This document shows positions 15,265-22,876 of a stretch of 64,000 nt of DNA, one piece after another (within the stretch, counting starts at the first letter, position 1; the number at the start of each line of letters is the position of its first letter). The position numbers were made by a program, and so were the translations under genes. Below the pieces are notes generated by a model, which was not told where the DNA came from, did not search any database, and was given only the letters and a program-made list of their open reading frames with translations. The DNA is from Anaerolineae bacterium (GTDB lineage: Bacteria; Chloroflexota; Anaerolineae; Aggregatilineales; Phototrophicaceae): NCBI GenBank assembly GCA_022822545.1, contig JAJEBE010000032.1, positions 142,394-206,393 of the forward strand, written 5' to 3'.

Positions 15265-15330
15265 TGTCCGAAAAGCGTTGTAATGTCCGAAAAAACATTT
15301 CCCATGTCCGACAAACGGACAAAACGGACA
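15265..15330 (+). repeat. TGTCCG array, locus A
   Basis: Three direct TGTCCG hexamers start at 15265, 15284 and 15305 (steps of 19 and 21 bases), each of the first two followed by an A-run. Then come inverted CGGACA copies at 15316 and 15325. TGTCCG-ACAAA-CGGACA forms a hairpin. The same array with the same steps occurs, inverted, at 63488-63544. Confidence 0.8.
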
Positions 15331-15425
15331 AAATTTATAACCGAACACAAACCTTTGCCCCTGCCCAGCCCCGCGCCCTCCTGTGGTACACTCCGCCAAA
15401 ATCCACTGCCCACAAGGACACCCCC

Positions 15426-17084
15426 ATGACCGCGCCCGAAAACCCCATTACCCCCGACCACATCGCCGCCGCCCAAACCCTGCTCGACCTCGACTTCAGC
15501 CCCGAACAGCAGGCTCAAATGCTCGAGATCCTCAACGGCCGCCGCGAGCAATACGCCGCCATCCGCGCCGCCGACCTCGATAACAGCGTGCCTATGGCGC
15601 TCAACTTCAATGTGCATGCGTCCGACCCCGATCCCGCGCCCGTCCCGCGAACCTATGCCATGGGCGCGCAAGCTCCCGTCAGCCGCCCCGCCGACCTCGA
15701 AGACGCCGCCTTCTACACCCTGACCCAACTCGCCGAACTCATCCGGACGCGCCAGGTCACCTCCCTCGAACTGACCGAGATGTACCTGGCGCGGCTCAAG
15801 CGTTACGATCCCGCCCTCAAGTGCGTCGCCGCCTACACCGACGACCTCGCCATCGAGCAAGCCAAGCGCGCCGACAGCGAAATCGCCCGCGGCTTCTATC
15901 GCGGTCCCCTGCATGGCATCCCCTGGGGCGCCAAGGACCTGCTCGCCACCCGCGGTTATCCCACCCAGTGGGGCGCCATGCCTTACAAGGACCAGATCAT
16001 CGATGCCGATGCGACCGTCGTGCGGCGGCTGGAAGAGGCTGGCGCTGTGCTCATCGCCAAGCTCACCCTGGGCGCGCTGGCCAACGGCGATGTCTGGTAC
16101 GGCGGCATGACCCGCAACCCCTGGAACACGGAAGAGGGCAGCAGCGGCTCATCGGCGGGCTCGGGCGCGGCCACGGCCGCCGGGCTGGTCGGCTTCGCCA
16201 TCGGCACCGAGACCCTGGGCAGCATCGTCTCGCCCTCGTCCCGCTGCGGCGTCAGCGGTTTGCGCCCCACCTTCGGCCGCGTCAGCCGTTACGGCGCCAT
16301 GGCGCTCAGCTGGAGCAAGGACAAGATCGGGCCCATGTGCCGCTCGGTCGAGGATTGCGCCCTCGTCTTCAGCGCCATCTACGGTCCCGACGGTCTTGAT
16401 ATGACGGTCACGCCCGAGTCATTTGACTGGGATCCGGCGCTTGACCCGAGGCAGCTGCGCGTCGGCTATGTCGCCAGCGCCTTCAAGCCGGAAGCGGCCG
16501 AGACCGACGATCCGGAGAAGCAGGCGCTCTATCGCACGCTCCTGGAAAACGGCATCGCCGCCCTTGAGGTCATGCGCGCGATTGGCTTCGATTTGAGGCC
16601 CCTCGAATTGCCCGAGAGAGATATCAGCGCGCTCTGGATGATAGGGACCGCCGAAGCCGCGGCTGCTTTCGACCAGATCACCCGTGACGGCTCGGTCGAC
16701 AGCATGAAGCGCCAGGATGACGATGCCTGGCCCAACATATTCCGCGCCGCCCGCTTCATCCCGGCCGTCGAGTACATCAACGCCAATCGCGTCCGCGCGC
16801 TGCTGATGCATGATATGGCGCGTATCATGCGGGAGGTGGATGTCTTCATCTCGCCCAGCTATGACTGGGACACTTTGAAGATCACCAACTACACCGGGCA
16901 TCCCGCCGTCGTCCTGCCCAACGGCTTCACCGAGGCGCATAGTCCCACCAGCATCTCCTTCATCGGTGGCCTGCATAAGGAAGCCGAGACCCTCGCCGTC
17001 GCCAAAGCCTATCAAGACGGGGCAGACTGGCATCAGCAGTATCCTGATTTGGACGCCGCTATTGAATCTAAGGAAGACATGTAG
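15426..17084 (+). CDS. amidase-signature family hydrolase
   Basis: This 552-aa amidase hydrolyses a C-N amide bond using the Ser-cisSer-Lys triad. The lysine is in GIPWGAKDLLATRG, and the glycine/serine-rich signature EEGSSGSSAGSGAATAAG is followed by the second conserved serine in GTETLGSIVSPSSRCG. About 100 residues precede the core, with a UBA/TipAS-like helical start (LDLDFSPEQQAQMLEIL); this extension occurs in some large amidases of soil bacteria. The ATG at 15426 is supported by AAGGA upstream and by family-like sequence only after it. The substrate is unknown. It is monocistronic, with a long 5' leader carrying the TGTCCG array, and converges on queG. Confidence 0.88.
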   Translation: MTAPENPITPDHIAAAQTLLDLDFSPEQQAQMLEILNGRREQYAAIRAADLDNSVPMALNFNVHASDPDPAPVPRTYAMGAQAPVSRPADLEDAAFYTLTQLAELIRTRQVTSLELTEMYLARLKRYDPALKCVAAYTDDLAIEQAKRADSEIARGFYRGPLHGIPWGAKDLLATRGYPTQWGAMPYKDQIIDADATVVRRLEEAGAVLIAKLTLGALANGDVWYGGMTRNPWNTEEGSSGSSAGSGAATAAGLVGFAIGTETLGSIVSPSSRCGVSGLRPTFGRVSRYGAMALSWSKDKIGPMCRSVEDCALVFSAIYGPDGLDMTVTPESFDWDPALDPRQLRVGYVASAFKPEAAETDDPEKQALYRTLLENGIAALEVMRAIGFDLRPLELPERDISALWMIGTAEAAAAFDQITRDGSVDSMKRQDDDAWPNIFRAARFIPAVEYINANRVRALLMHDMARIMREVDVFISPSYDWDTLKITNYTGHPAVVLPNGFTEAHSPTSISFIGGLHKEAETLAVAKAYQDGADWHQQYPDLDAAIESKEDM

Positions 17085-17121
17085 AGGCGACGCGTGTGTC
17101 ACCCATGACTTGAAATGTTGG

Positions 17122-17149
17122 TTGTAGGGGCGAGCTATCAGGTCGCCCG
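17122..17149. repeat. GTAGGGGCG-family repeat, copy 3
   Basis: TTGTAGGGGCGAGC-TATCA-GGTCGCCCG lies between the convergent amidase and queG genes. Its second arm matches copies 1 and 2. Confidence 0.65.
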
Positions 17150-17155
17150 TCCTTC

Positions 17156-17200
17156 AAGCCCCTCCCTCTTGACGGGGTAGGGCTTTGGGGTGGGGGTGAA
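17156..17200. terminator. hairpin between convergent amidase and queG
   Basis: AAGCCC (17156-17161) pairs with GGGCTT (17180-17185), with an inner CCC/GGG pairing, followed by TTGGGGTGGGGG. It belongs to the same GC-rich repeat type as 13492. Its position between convergent genes suggests a bidirectional terminator role, but there is no long T run. Confidence 0.4.
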
Positions 17201-17203
17201 AGC

Positions 17204-18337
17204 CTACGCCAGCAACGCCTCCACCTCGCCCCGCACCCGCCCATCATCTTCGCGCCGGTGCAGGTCGCTCAGGAGCTTGCTGCTATCCAAGCCCATCGTT
17301 CGCCAAAGCGCCCAGGCGGCATGCCCCCGCACCAGCGCGCTCTCGTCATAGAGCAACTGAATCAGGTGGGGGATGGCGCGCTCGTGACGCCAGTTGCCGG
17401 CGGCGATGCAGGCGTTGCGCACCAGGCGCTCGCGCCCGACCCGCTCCACCGGCGTCCGGCGGAACATCGCCCGGAACGATTCCTCATTCGACATGAGGAT
17501 ATCGGTGAGCAGCGGCGCGACCCGGTCCACATCGAAGGGCAGGAAGGCGACCTCGTCCGTTTCTTGGGCGAAGCGCTGAAAGGGGCAGACCTCCTGGCAG
17601 ATATCGCAGCCAAAGATCCAGTTGCCGAAGCCCGGGCGCAAATCGCGGTCGATCCAGCCTTTGTTCTCGATCGTGTGATAGCTGATGCAGCGCCGCGAAT
17701 CCAGCACGAAGGGTTGGGGGAAGGCATCGGTGGGGCAAGCGGCCAGGCAGCGGGTACAAGTCCCGCACATCGTCTCCCGCTGCGGCCTGTCGTAGTCATC
17801 GAATTCCAGCGAGCTGATGATCTCGCCGAGGAAGAAATAACTGCCGCGCCGCGGGTGGATGAGCATGCTGTTCTTGCCGATGAAACCCAGGCCCGCTTGC
17901 TGGGCGTGGCTGCGCTCGAGGATGGCGCCAGTATCGACATAGATCTTCTGCGCCGGCTTGACGCCGCTTGCTTCGGCCAGCCATTCGGCGAAAGCCTCCA
18001 GCCGCAGGCCGAGCACATTGTGGTAGTCGACGCCCCAGGCGTAGGCGGCGATGCGGCCGCGGGCGGGGTCGCGCAGCAGCGCTTCATCGGCGTAGCGGGC
18101 ATAATAATCCATGCCGACAACGACGAGCGTCCGCGCCCCCGGCATGATTTCGCGCAGGTCTTGCCGCCGCCGGACGCGGTCGGCCCGGGCCATATAGCGC
18201 ATCTCGCCCTGCATCCCGCGCTGAATCCAGCGGAGATAGGCCGCCAGCGTGGGCGAGGGCGCAGCCGGCGTCACGCCGCAGAGGTTGAAGCCGAGTTCGG
18301 CGGCTTTGCGGCGGACGCGAGCGACTGTAGGCGGCAT
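17204..18337 (-). CDS. queG: epoxyqueuosine reductase
   Basis: This 377-aa cobalamin-dependent iron-sulfur enzyme catalyses the last step of queuosine synthesis in tRNA. Two 4Fe-4S cluster motifs are visible: CGTCTRCLAACPTDAF near residue 190, and CDICQEVCPFQRF near residue 245. The DUF1730-type cobalamin-binding front (ARTLVVVGMDYY, GRIAAYAWGVDYH, VDTGAILERSHAQQAGLGFIGKNS) is complete. A C-terminal HEAT/PBS-lyase repeat (IPHLIQLLYDESALVRGHAAWALWR) matches full-length QueG. It lies 14 bases downstream of a small HMA gene on the same strand. No other queuosine genes are in the window. Confidence 0.93.
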   Translation of the reverse strand: MPPTVARVRRKAAELGFNLCGVTPAAPSPTLAAYLRWIQRGMQGEMRYMARADRVRRRQDLREIMPGARTLVVVGMDYYARYADEALLRDPARGRIAAYAWGVDYHNVLGLRLEAFAEWLAEASGVKPAQKIYVDTGAILERSHAQQAGLGFIGKNSMLIHPRRGSYFFLGEIISSLEFDDYDRPQRETMCGTCTRCLAACPTDAFPQPFVLDSRRCISYHTIENKGWIDRDLRPGFGNWIFGCDICQEVCPFQRFAQETDEVAFLPFDVDRVAPLLTDILMSNEESFRAMFRRTPVERVGRERLVRNACIAAGNWRHERAIPHLIQLLYDESALVRGHAAWALWRTMGLDSSKLLSDLHRREDDGRVRGEVEALLA

Positions 18338-18351
18338 TTTGGCGGCGGGAT

Positions 18352-18561
18352 TTAGCTTTTGGCGGGCGGGTAGTCGATCTCTTTGAGCGCCTGGACGATG
18401 TTATCCCAGGAAGCGGGCGCATCGAATTCGATCTGGATAGTTTTGCTGGCCACATCGCCGCTGACCGCCTGCACACCGGCGAGATCTTGCAGTTCGATCT
18501 TGATCGCCTGTACGCAGCCGGCGCAGCCGATATTGGGCACTTGGAAACTTTTGCTGGTCAT
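18352..18561 (-). CDS. small heavy-metal-associated (HMA) domain protein
   Basis: This single HMA domain of 69 aa has the metal-binding pair in IGCAGCVQAIKIEL (residues about 11-24) and the usual beta-alpha-beta-beta-alpha-beta length. It probably binds Cu(I) or another soft metal, like CopZ-type chaperones, and could pass copper to the CopA ATPase encoded at 10.9 kb, although the two are not adjacent. The ATG at 18561 has GAGG at a proper distance. It precedes queG and is probably co-transcribed with it. Codons 4-10 replace the usual GMTC with IGCAGC, so metal affinity may differ from standard CopZ. Confidence 0.82.
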   Translation of the reverse strand: MTSKSFQVPNIGCAGCVQAIKIELQDLAGVQAVSGDVASKTIQIEFDAPASWDNIVQALKEIDYPPAKS

Positions 18562-18592
18562 GGTATCGCCTCGTCAGTTCAGATTCATTTCT

Positions 18593-18598
18593 ATTATA
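18593..18598 (-). promoter_or_regulatory. -10 box for the HMA-queG pair
   Basis: Perfect TATAAT on the minus strand, with a predicted start near 18586 and a leader of about 25 bases. The -35 is weak (GTAAGT). Confidence 0.4.
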
Positions 18599-18727
18599 AC
18601 TGCTGAGCGTGGCGAACTTACAGCGTTTCATGTTGAGGCGGCGCTGGAATTCTGCTGTGAGGAGGGAGAGCGAGCTTGATAGCGCCAGGATATTGTCCGG
18701 CTTGCTCGCCAGTACAGTTAGCGCGCG

Positions 18728-19132
18728 TCAAATATAGAGCACCACGTAATCGTCCTGGACTTGCACTGAGTAGGTCTCAACCGAAGGGTCTTCGTCCGGC
18801 ATCTGTTCGATAGCGACATCGTAGGCCTTGACCCGCATGCGATGCGGATTATAGACCGAGCGGCCGGATGTAATGTCGAATTCCCAGCCGTGCCACGGGC
18901 AGCGCACAATTTCGCCGTCACGGATTATCTGCATCTGAAGCGGTTCGTCGCTGACCACCAGGCCGGTAATGATGCCGCGGCAGAGGGGTGCGCCTTTATG
19001 CGGGCAGGTATTGCGCAGGGCGAAGAATTCCCCGCGGATATTGAATATGCCTATGCTGCGCTTCTCGGCTTCGACGATCCTGACAGCGCCGGGCTGCAAG
19101 TCCTCAGCACGGCAGATGACGTGACGACCCAT
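18728..19132 (-). CDS. Rieske [2Fe-2S] ferredoxin-like protein
   Basis: This 134-aa protein has both Rieske cluster motifs: CPHKGAPLC (near residue 43) and CPWHGWEFD (near residue 78), giving the Cys-His/Cys-His ligand set. No twin-arginine signal or membrane anchor is present, so it is a soluble electron carrier or an oxygenase component lacking its catalytic domain. Its start lies five bases from the end of the amidohydrolase gene, with GGAGTGAG upstream, so it is the last gene of the ABC-amidohydrolase operon. It may deliver electrons to an oxygenase encoded elsewhere. Confidence 0.9.
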   Translation of the reverse strand: MGRHVICRAEDLQPGAVRIVEAEKRSIGIFNIRGEFFALRNTCPHKGAPLCRGIITGLVVSDEPLQMQIIRDGEIVRCPWHGWEFDITSGRSVYNPHRMRVKAYDVAIEQMPDEDPSVETYSVQVQDDYVVLYI

Positions 19133-19136
19133 GCGC

Positions 19137-20240
19137 TCACTCCGGCTGCCCCAGCTTGTGGAAAGTCTCCAGCGCGCTCTCGCCGAAGATGCGTTGGCGC
19201 AGCTTGTTCGGCAAGCGAGTCAAAGTCTTGCGCGGATCATCAAAGTCAAAATGCGGGAAGTCGCTGCCAAAGAGCAGGGTCTGGTCGCCATGCATCCATT
19301 CAATAATCTGCTCCAGATCGCGCTCGTTATCCGGCTCGTCGATCGGCTGAGTGTTCAGGCGGATGTGCTCCTTGACATATTCGCTCGGAGGCTTCTTGAC
19401 CCAGGGCACCTGGTAGCGCAGCGCCTTCCAATCCGAATCCATGCGCCAGAGATACCAGGGCATCCAGGCGAAGCCCGCTTCAATGTTCACCACGCGCAGG
19501 CCTGGGAACTTCTCGAAGGCACCCTCGAAAATGTAACTCGCCATGTGCGCCATGTAGACAGGAGCGCGCATCATGCGGCCTTCGACGTAGTGGCTGGGCC
19601 AGCCGGCGGCGGTGGGCGGACCGTTGATGCCGACGCCTTCGCCGTTGAAGTGGATCATCACCGCCAGCCGGTTTCGTTCGCAGGCTTCGTAGATCGGGTC
19701 GTAAACGCGATTGCCGTAAGGTTTGGTAGCGCCGCCGGGCATGATGATCGCGATCACAGCCGGATGCGAGCCGATGCGGTCGATTTCCTTCGTCATGCCG
19801 ATGGGGTCCTGGCTATTAACCGCCATCGCCAGCCGGAAGCGCTCGTCGCTGGCGACCCAGTGTTCGAGGCTGTAATCGTTGAAAGCGCGGCATATTGCCG
19901 AGCCCAAATCGGCATCGGGCATGCTGCAGGCGCCGTAGGCGGTAGAGCCGGTCAAGATGGCAATATCAATCTCGCAGTCATCCAGCAACTGGCGGCGGGT
20001 GCTTTCCAGGGTATCTTCCATATCGAGGAAGTCGGCGCGGGTGCCGCGGATGCCGCCATTGTGCCAATATTGGCTGGAAGGGCCGCTGCCGCCATGGTCG
20101 CGCAATCGCTCGGCATAGACTTGGGGGAGATAGGGATAGAGGTCAGTCCAGCCGCTAACACCGTGATGCACATCAGTGTCGACGATGTACAGGTCTTGTT
20201 TCTTTTGCGCGGGGCGCGGCAGAGTTTTTTCAACTTGCAT
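19137..20240 (-). CDS. amidohydrolase-2 family metal-dependent hydrolase/decarboxylase
   Basis: This 367-aa TIM-barrel protein of the amidohydrolase-2 (ACMSD-like) family has the start DLYIVDTDVHHGVSGW in place of the usual D-x-H metal site, NGEGVGI after VMIHF, and LLFGSDFPHFD near the C-terminus carrying the conserved Asp. Members hydrolyse or decarboxylate aromatic and cyclic acids. It is preceded by the dipeptide-type ABC importer genes and followed at once by the Rieske gene, which suggests catabolism of an imported compound. The exact substrate is unknown. A stable stem-loop separates it from the binding-protein gene. Confidence 0.85.
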   Translation of the reverse strand: MQVEKTLPRPAQKKQDLYIVDTDVHHGVSGWTDLYPYLPQVYAERLRDHGGSGPSSQYWHNGGIRGTRADFLDMEDTLESTRRQLLDDCEIDIAILTGSTAYGACSMPDADLGSAICRAFNDYSLEHWVASDERFRLAMAVNSQDPIGMTKEIDRIGSHPAVIAIIMPGGATKPYGNRVYDPIYEACERNRLAVMIHFNGEGVGINGPPTAAGWPSHYVEGRMMRAPVYMAHMASYIFEGAFEKFPGLRVVNIEAGFAWMPWYLWRMDSDWKALRYQVPWVKKPPSEYVKEHIRLNTQPIDEPDNERDLEQIIEWMHGDQTLLFGSDFPHFDFDDPRKTLTRLPNKLRQRIFGESALETFHKLGQPE

Positions 20241-20282
20241 TATTCATTATTCCAAGGAACTTGTCAGTGTCATAAGGGGGCA

Positions 20283-20319
20283 GGAGAGGCGTCAGCCCGC
20301 AACTGGCAAGCGCCTCTCC
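20283..20319 (-). terminator. intercistronic stem-loop after the ABC binding-protein gene
   Basis: Nine-base perfect arms GGAGAGGCG and CGCCTCTCC enclose a 19-base loop that can itself pair GCC with GGC. It sits 17 bases after the binding-protein stop and 43 bases before the amidohydrolase start, with no T run. It probably acts as a partial terminator or 3'-end stabiliser that raises binding-protein mRNA over downstream genes. Confidence 0.6.
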
Positions 20320-20335
20320 ATGCTGTGTTTGAGTC

Positions 20336-21895
20336 TTACTCGGCGTCGTTTACCCAAGTCTGCGTCAATAACCAACCAGAACTCGGCGTCAGGGTGATAT
20401 CCTGAACACGTCCGCGGGCCGCGCCGATGACCGGGATGTTGCCCACCCATACGTAAGGCGCTTCTTCAAGCTGAATCGCGACCAGATCGGCCCAGGCTTG
20501 CGCGCGCGCAGCTTGATCCAGCGTGGTGCGCGAATCCTCAATGCGGCCCCAGGCGACTTCGTTGTTGTAATCGGCGAAATTGACAATACCGCCGGGCTGG
20601 AAGAACATCGCTTTGCTATCCGGATCGCCCGGCGTGACGCCGTTCTGGAAGCCGGCCATCTGGCCTTCGGTGTTTTCACCAGCGCCAACCAACCAGATAT
20701 CCAGCCAACTGGTGCGTTCCAGCGCTTGAATTTCGATGCGAATCCCGACCTGCGCCAGCATCGCCTGAACGATCTGCGCCATCTGCGCGTCCACCGTCCG
20801 ATTGATGTGCGTATAGACCACATCTATGCCATCGGGATAGCCGGCTTCCGCCAGCAGTTGGCGCGCGAGGTCGGGATCGTAAACCTGCCGCGGTTCCTCG
20901 ACCCAGTACCAGACATCCAGCGGGAAGGGGAAGTTGGCATAATAGCCGATGCCTTCGCTGAGGTTCTCGATCAAGGCATCGGGCTGCAGCGCGGCTTGAA
21001 CCGCCAGGCGCAGGCGCACATCATCGAAGGGTGGCTGGCTAACATTGAATGTCACCGTATAAGCCGTGGCGTTGACCGTCTCCACCACCTTCAAATCGGC
21101 ATCGCTCTCGATGGTCGGCACATCGCGCGGCAGAATCCGCTCGTTGAGATCGAACTCGCCACTCTGCAAGTTGAGCAGGCGCACGGTGTTGTCTTCGATG
21201 CCCGTTAATACAAGGCCGTCGAGGTAGGGCAGGGGCTCGCCATCGGCGCCGATTTCCCAATAATTTTCGTTGCGTTCCAGCACGGCTTCTTCTCCCGGCG
21301 TCCAGGATACCAGCTTGAAGGGTCCAGAACCGACGGCGTTGAAGCGATAATCGTCCCCGTATTCAGCCACGGCGGCCGGCGAGACAATGGTCGTGGCGCC
21401 AGCGAGAGTGGAAAGGAAGGCCGCGTTAAAGCTGCTCAGGACGACTTCTACCGTCACCTCGTCGACGACATTGACGGCTTCGATCGCTGTCAAACGGCCC
21501 GCAATATAGGATTCAGATTCGGGATCGCGCATGCGATCGATGGTGAATTTCACCGCTTCAGCGTCAAGCGCTGTGCCGTCATGGAAGCTCACGCCGCTGC
21601 GAATGTGGAAAGTGTATTTCAGTCCGTCCTCACTGACATCCCAGGATTCGGCGATTTCGGGCAGGATCTCTCCAGCGGTGTTGATCCGAATTAGCTGGTT
21701 GTAGAGTGCGTCATAGGCGACTCGGTCACAGACGCCCAACTGCGTGCTCTGCGGATCGAGGCTGGTGAGAGCGGCCACACAGACGCCGCTGATAGTCCCG
21801 CCGCGCTGTGGCATTTCCGATTGGGCGATGACGGTGGCGTTCGTCAACACCAGCGCTAAAATAACACATACGAAGAATAGTTTTCGTAAAGACAT
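20336..21895 (-). CDS. peptide/nickel-type ABC transporter substrate-binding protein (SBP_bac_5)
   Basis: This 519-aa secreted binding protein has a signal peptide (LRKLFFVCVILALVLTNATVIAQS) with a likely cut near AQS and no lipobox cysteine. The SBP_bac_5 body is clear: LTSLDPQS, LAESWDVSEDGLKYTFHIRSGVSFHDGT, FNAVGSGPFKLVSW and the later DPDLARQLLAEAGYP. Family members bind oligopeptides, opines, glycosides or other organics. AGGAGT precedes the ATG. It follows the two permease genes dppB-like and dppC-like, in an order (permeases, then binding protein) that differs from most dpp operons. Confidence 0.93.
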   Translation of the reverse strand: MSLRKLFFVCVILALVLTNATVIAQSEMPQRGGTISGVCVAALTSLDPQSTQLGVCDRVAYDALYNQLIRINTAGEILPEIAESWDVSEDGLKYTFHIRSGVSFHDGTALDAEAVKFTIDRMRDPESESYIAGRLTAIEAVNVVDEVTVEVVLSSFNAAFLSTLAGATTIVSPAAVAEYGDDYRFNAVGSGPFKLVSWTPGEEAVLERNENYWEIGADGEPLPYLDGLVLTGIEDNTVRLLNLQSGEFDLNERILPRDVPTIESDADLKVVETVNATAYTVTFNVSQPPFDDVRLRLAVQAALQPDALIENLSEGIGYYANFPFPLDVWYWVEEPRQVYDPDLARQLLAEAGYPDGIDVVYTHINRTVDAQMAQIVQAMLAQVGIRIEIQALERTSWLDIWLVGAGENTEGQMAGFQNGVTPGDPDSKAMFFQPGGIVNFADYNNEVAWGRIEDSRTTLDQAARAQAWADLVAIQLEEAPYVWVGNIPVIGAARGRVQDITLTPSSGWLLTQTWVNDAE

Positions 21896-21970
21896 TTCTA
21901 CTCCTATCTTGCTTCTGTTAATCGGTAACGAAATTTTACCCCCTCTCTCTCATTACGCAAATAAATTCGC

Positions 21971-22876
21971 TCAATTTCTGCCGCGACGCAACTTGGGGTC
22001 AAGCACATCGCGCAAGCCATCGCCCAGGAAGTTCAAGCCCAGAGTCGTCACGGCGATGGCGACGCCGGGAAACATGCTCAACCATATAGCAGTACTGAGG
22101 TAGGGATAGCCGGTTTGCAGCATGCCGCCCCAGCTTGGCGTGGGTGGGCGCGCGCCCAAACCAACGAAGCTGAGCGACGCCTCGGTCAGGATGGCGCCGG
22201 CGCTGCTGACCGCAGCCGCGACGATGATGGGCGCGATGCCGTTGGGCAGGATGTGGCGGAAGATGATGTGTGAATTGCGGGCGCCCACTGCCCGGGCCGC
22301 CATGACGTAGTCGGTCTCTTTGATCTGCAGCGTCTGCCCGCGCATGAGACGGGCGAAGCCGGGGATGCTTACGATGCCGATGGCGATCATCGCATTGGTA
22401 AGGCCGGAGCCAAGCACCGAGGCGATGACAATCGCTAGCAAGACAGCGGGGAATGCCTGCAAGCCGTCCATGATCCGCATGGTCACGTTGTCGATACGTT
22501 TGCCGTAGAAGCCGGCGATCAAACCGACAGGCACGCCAAAGATCAAGCCGATGCCCACCGCCAGCATCGCCACCTGCAGCGATACGCGCCCGCCATAAAC
22601 GATGCGCGAGAACTGATCTCTACCCAATTCGTCCGTGCCAAAAGGCGCTTCTGACGACGGCGGTAAAAGGTCGTTCATGAGGTCCAGCGCCGCCGGATCT
22701 TTGGCGATGATAGGCGCCAACAAGGCCAGCAGTGCGAAGGTTCCCACACAGACCAGCCCGATGATCATTTGGCGGTTATGCCGTACGCGAAACCAGATGC
22801 CCGTCCGCGCTTGCGGGACCACGGCCACCGCGCCGGGCGCTTTATTGGTAGCGGATGCGGGGGTCGAGGAAGGCAT
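21971..22876 (-). CDS. ABC transporter permease, DppC type
   Basis: This 301-aa inner-membrane permease is of the DppC/OppC type. After a hydrophilic 30-residue start come an N-terminal helix (MIIGLVCVGTFALLALLAPII) and the OppC_N loop PSSEAPFGTDELGRDQFSRIVYGGRVSLQVA. The EAA loop reads ARAVGARNSHIIFRHILPNGIAPI, where it contacts the ATPase. It overlaps the end of the DppB-type gene by 35 bases and is followed by the binding-protein gene after 75 bases. No ATPase gene is present in this cluster. Confidence 0.93.
   Translation of the reverse strand: MPSSTPASATNKAPGAVAVVPQARTGIWFRVRHNRQMIIGLVCVGTFALLALLAPIIAKDPAALDLMNDLLPPSSEAPFGTDELGRDQFSRIVYGGRVSLQVAMLAVGIGLIFGVPVGLIAGFYGKRIDNVTMRIMDGLQAFPAVLLAIVIASVLGSGLTNAMIAIGIVSIPGFARLMRGQTLQIKETDYVMAARAVGARNSHIIFRHILPNGIAPIIVAAAVSSAGAILTEASLSFVGLGARPPTPSWGGMLQTGYPYLSTAIWLSMFPGVAIAVTTLGLNFLGDGLRDVLDPKLRRGRN

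Larger units (their letters stand above)
14872..15425. other. 554-base non-coding stretch upstream of the amidase
   Basis: The first 250 bases show nothing recognisable, apart from CTCGCTGTCCTCGGTGGCAAAG near 15081, which loosely resembles a degraded CACAGAG-type repeat. From 15134 there is a promoter, a C-rich tract (15188-15260) and the TGTCCG array (15265-15330). Confidence 0.6.

Noticed and set aside
15168..15914. Minus-strand open frames over the amidase leader
   Set aside because: Glycine- and Val-rich antisense of the amidase gene and of the C-rich tract.
19131..20405. A 424-residue plus-strand open frame opposite the amidohydrolase
   Set aside because: Antisense shadow of the amidohydrolase, which has clear family motifs.
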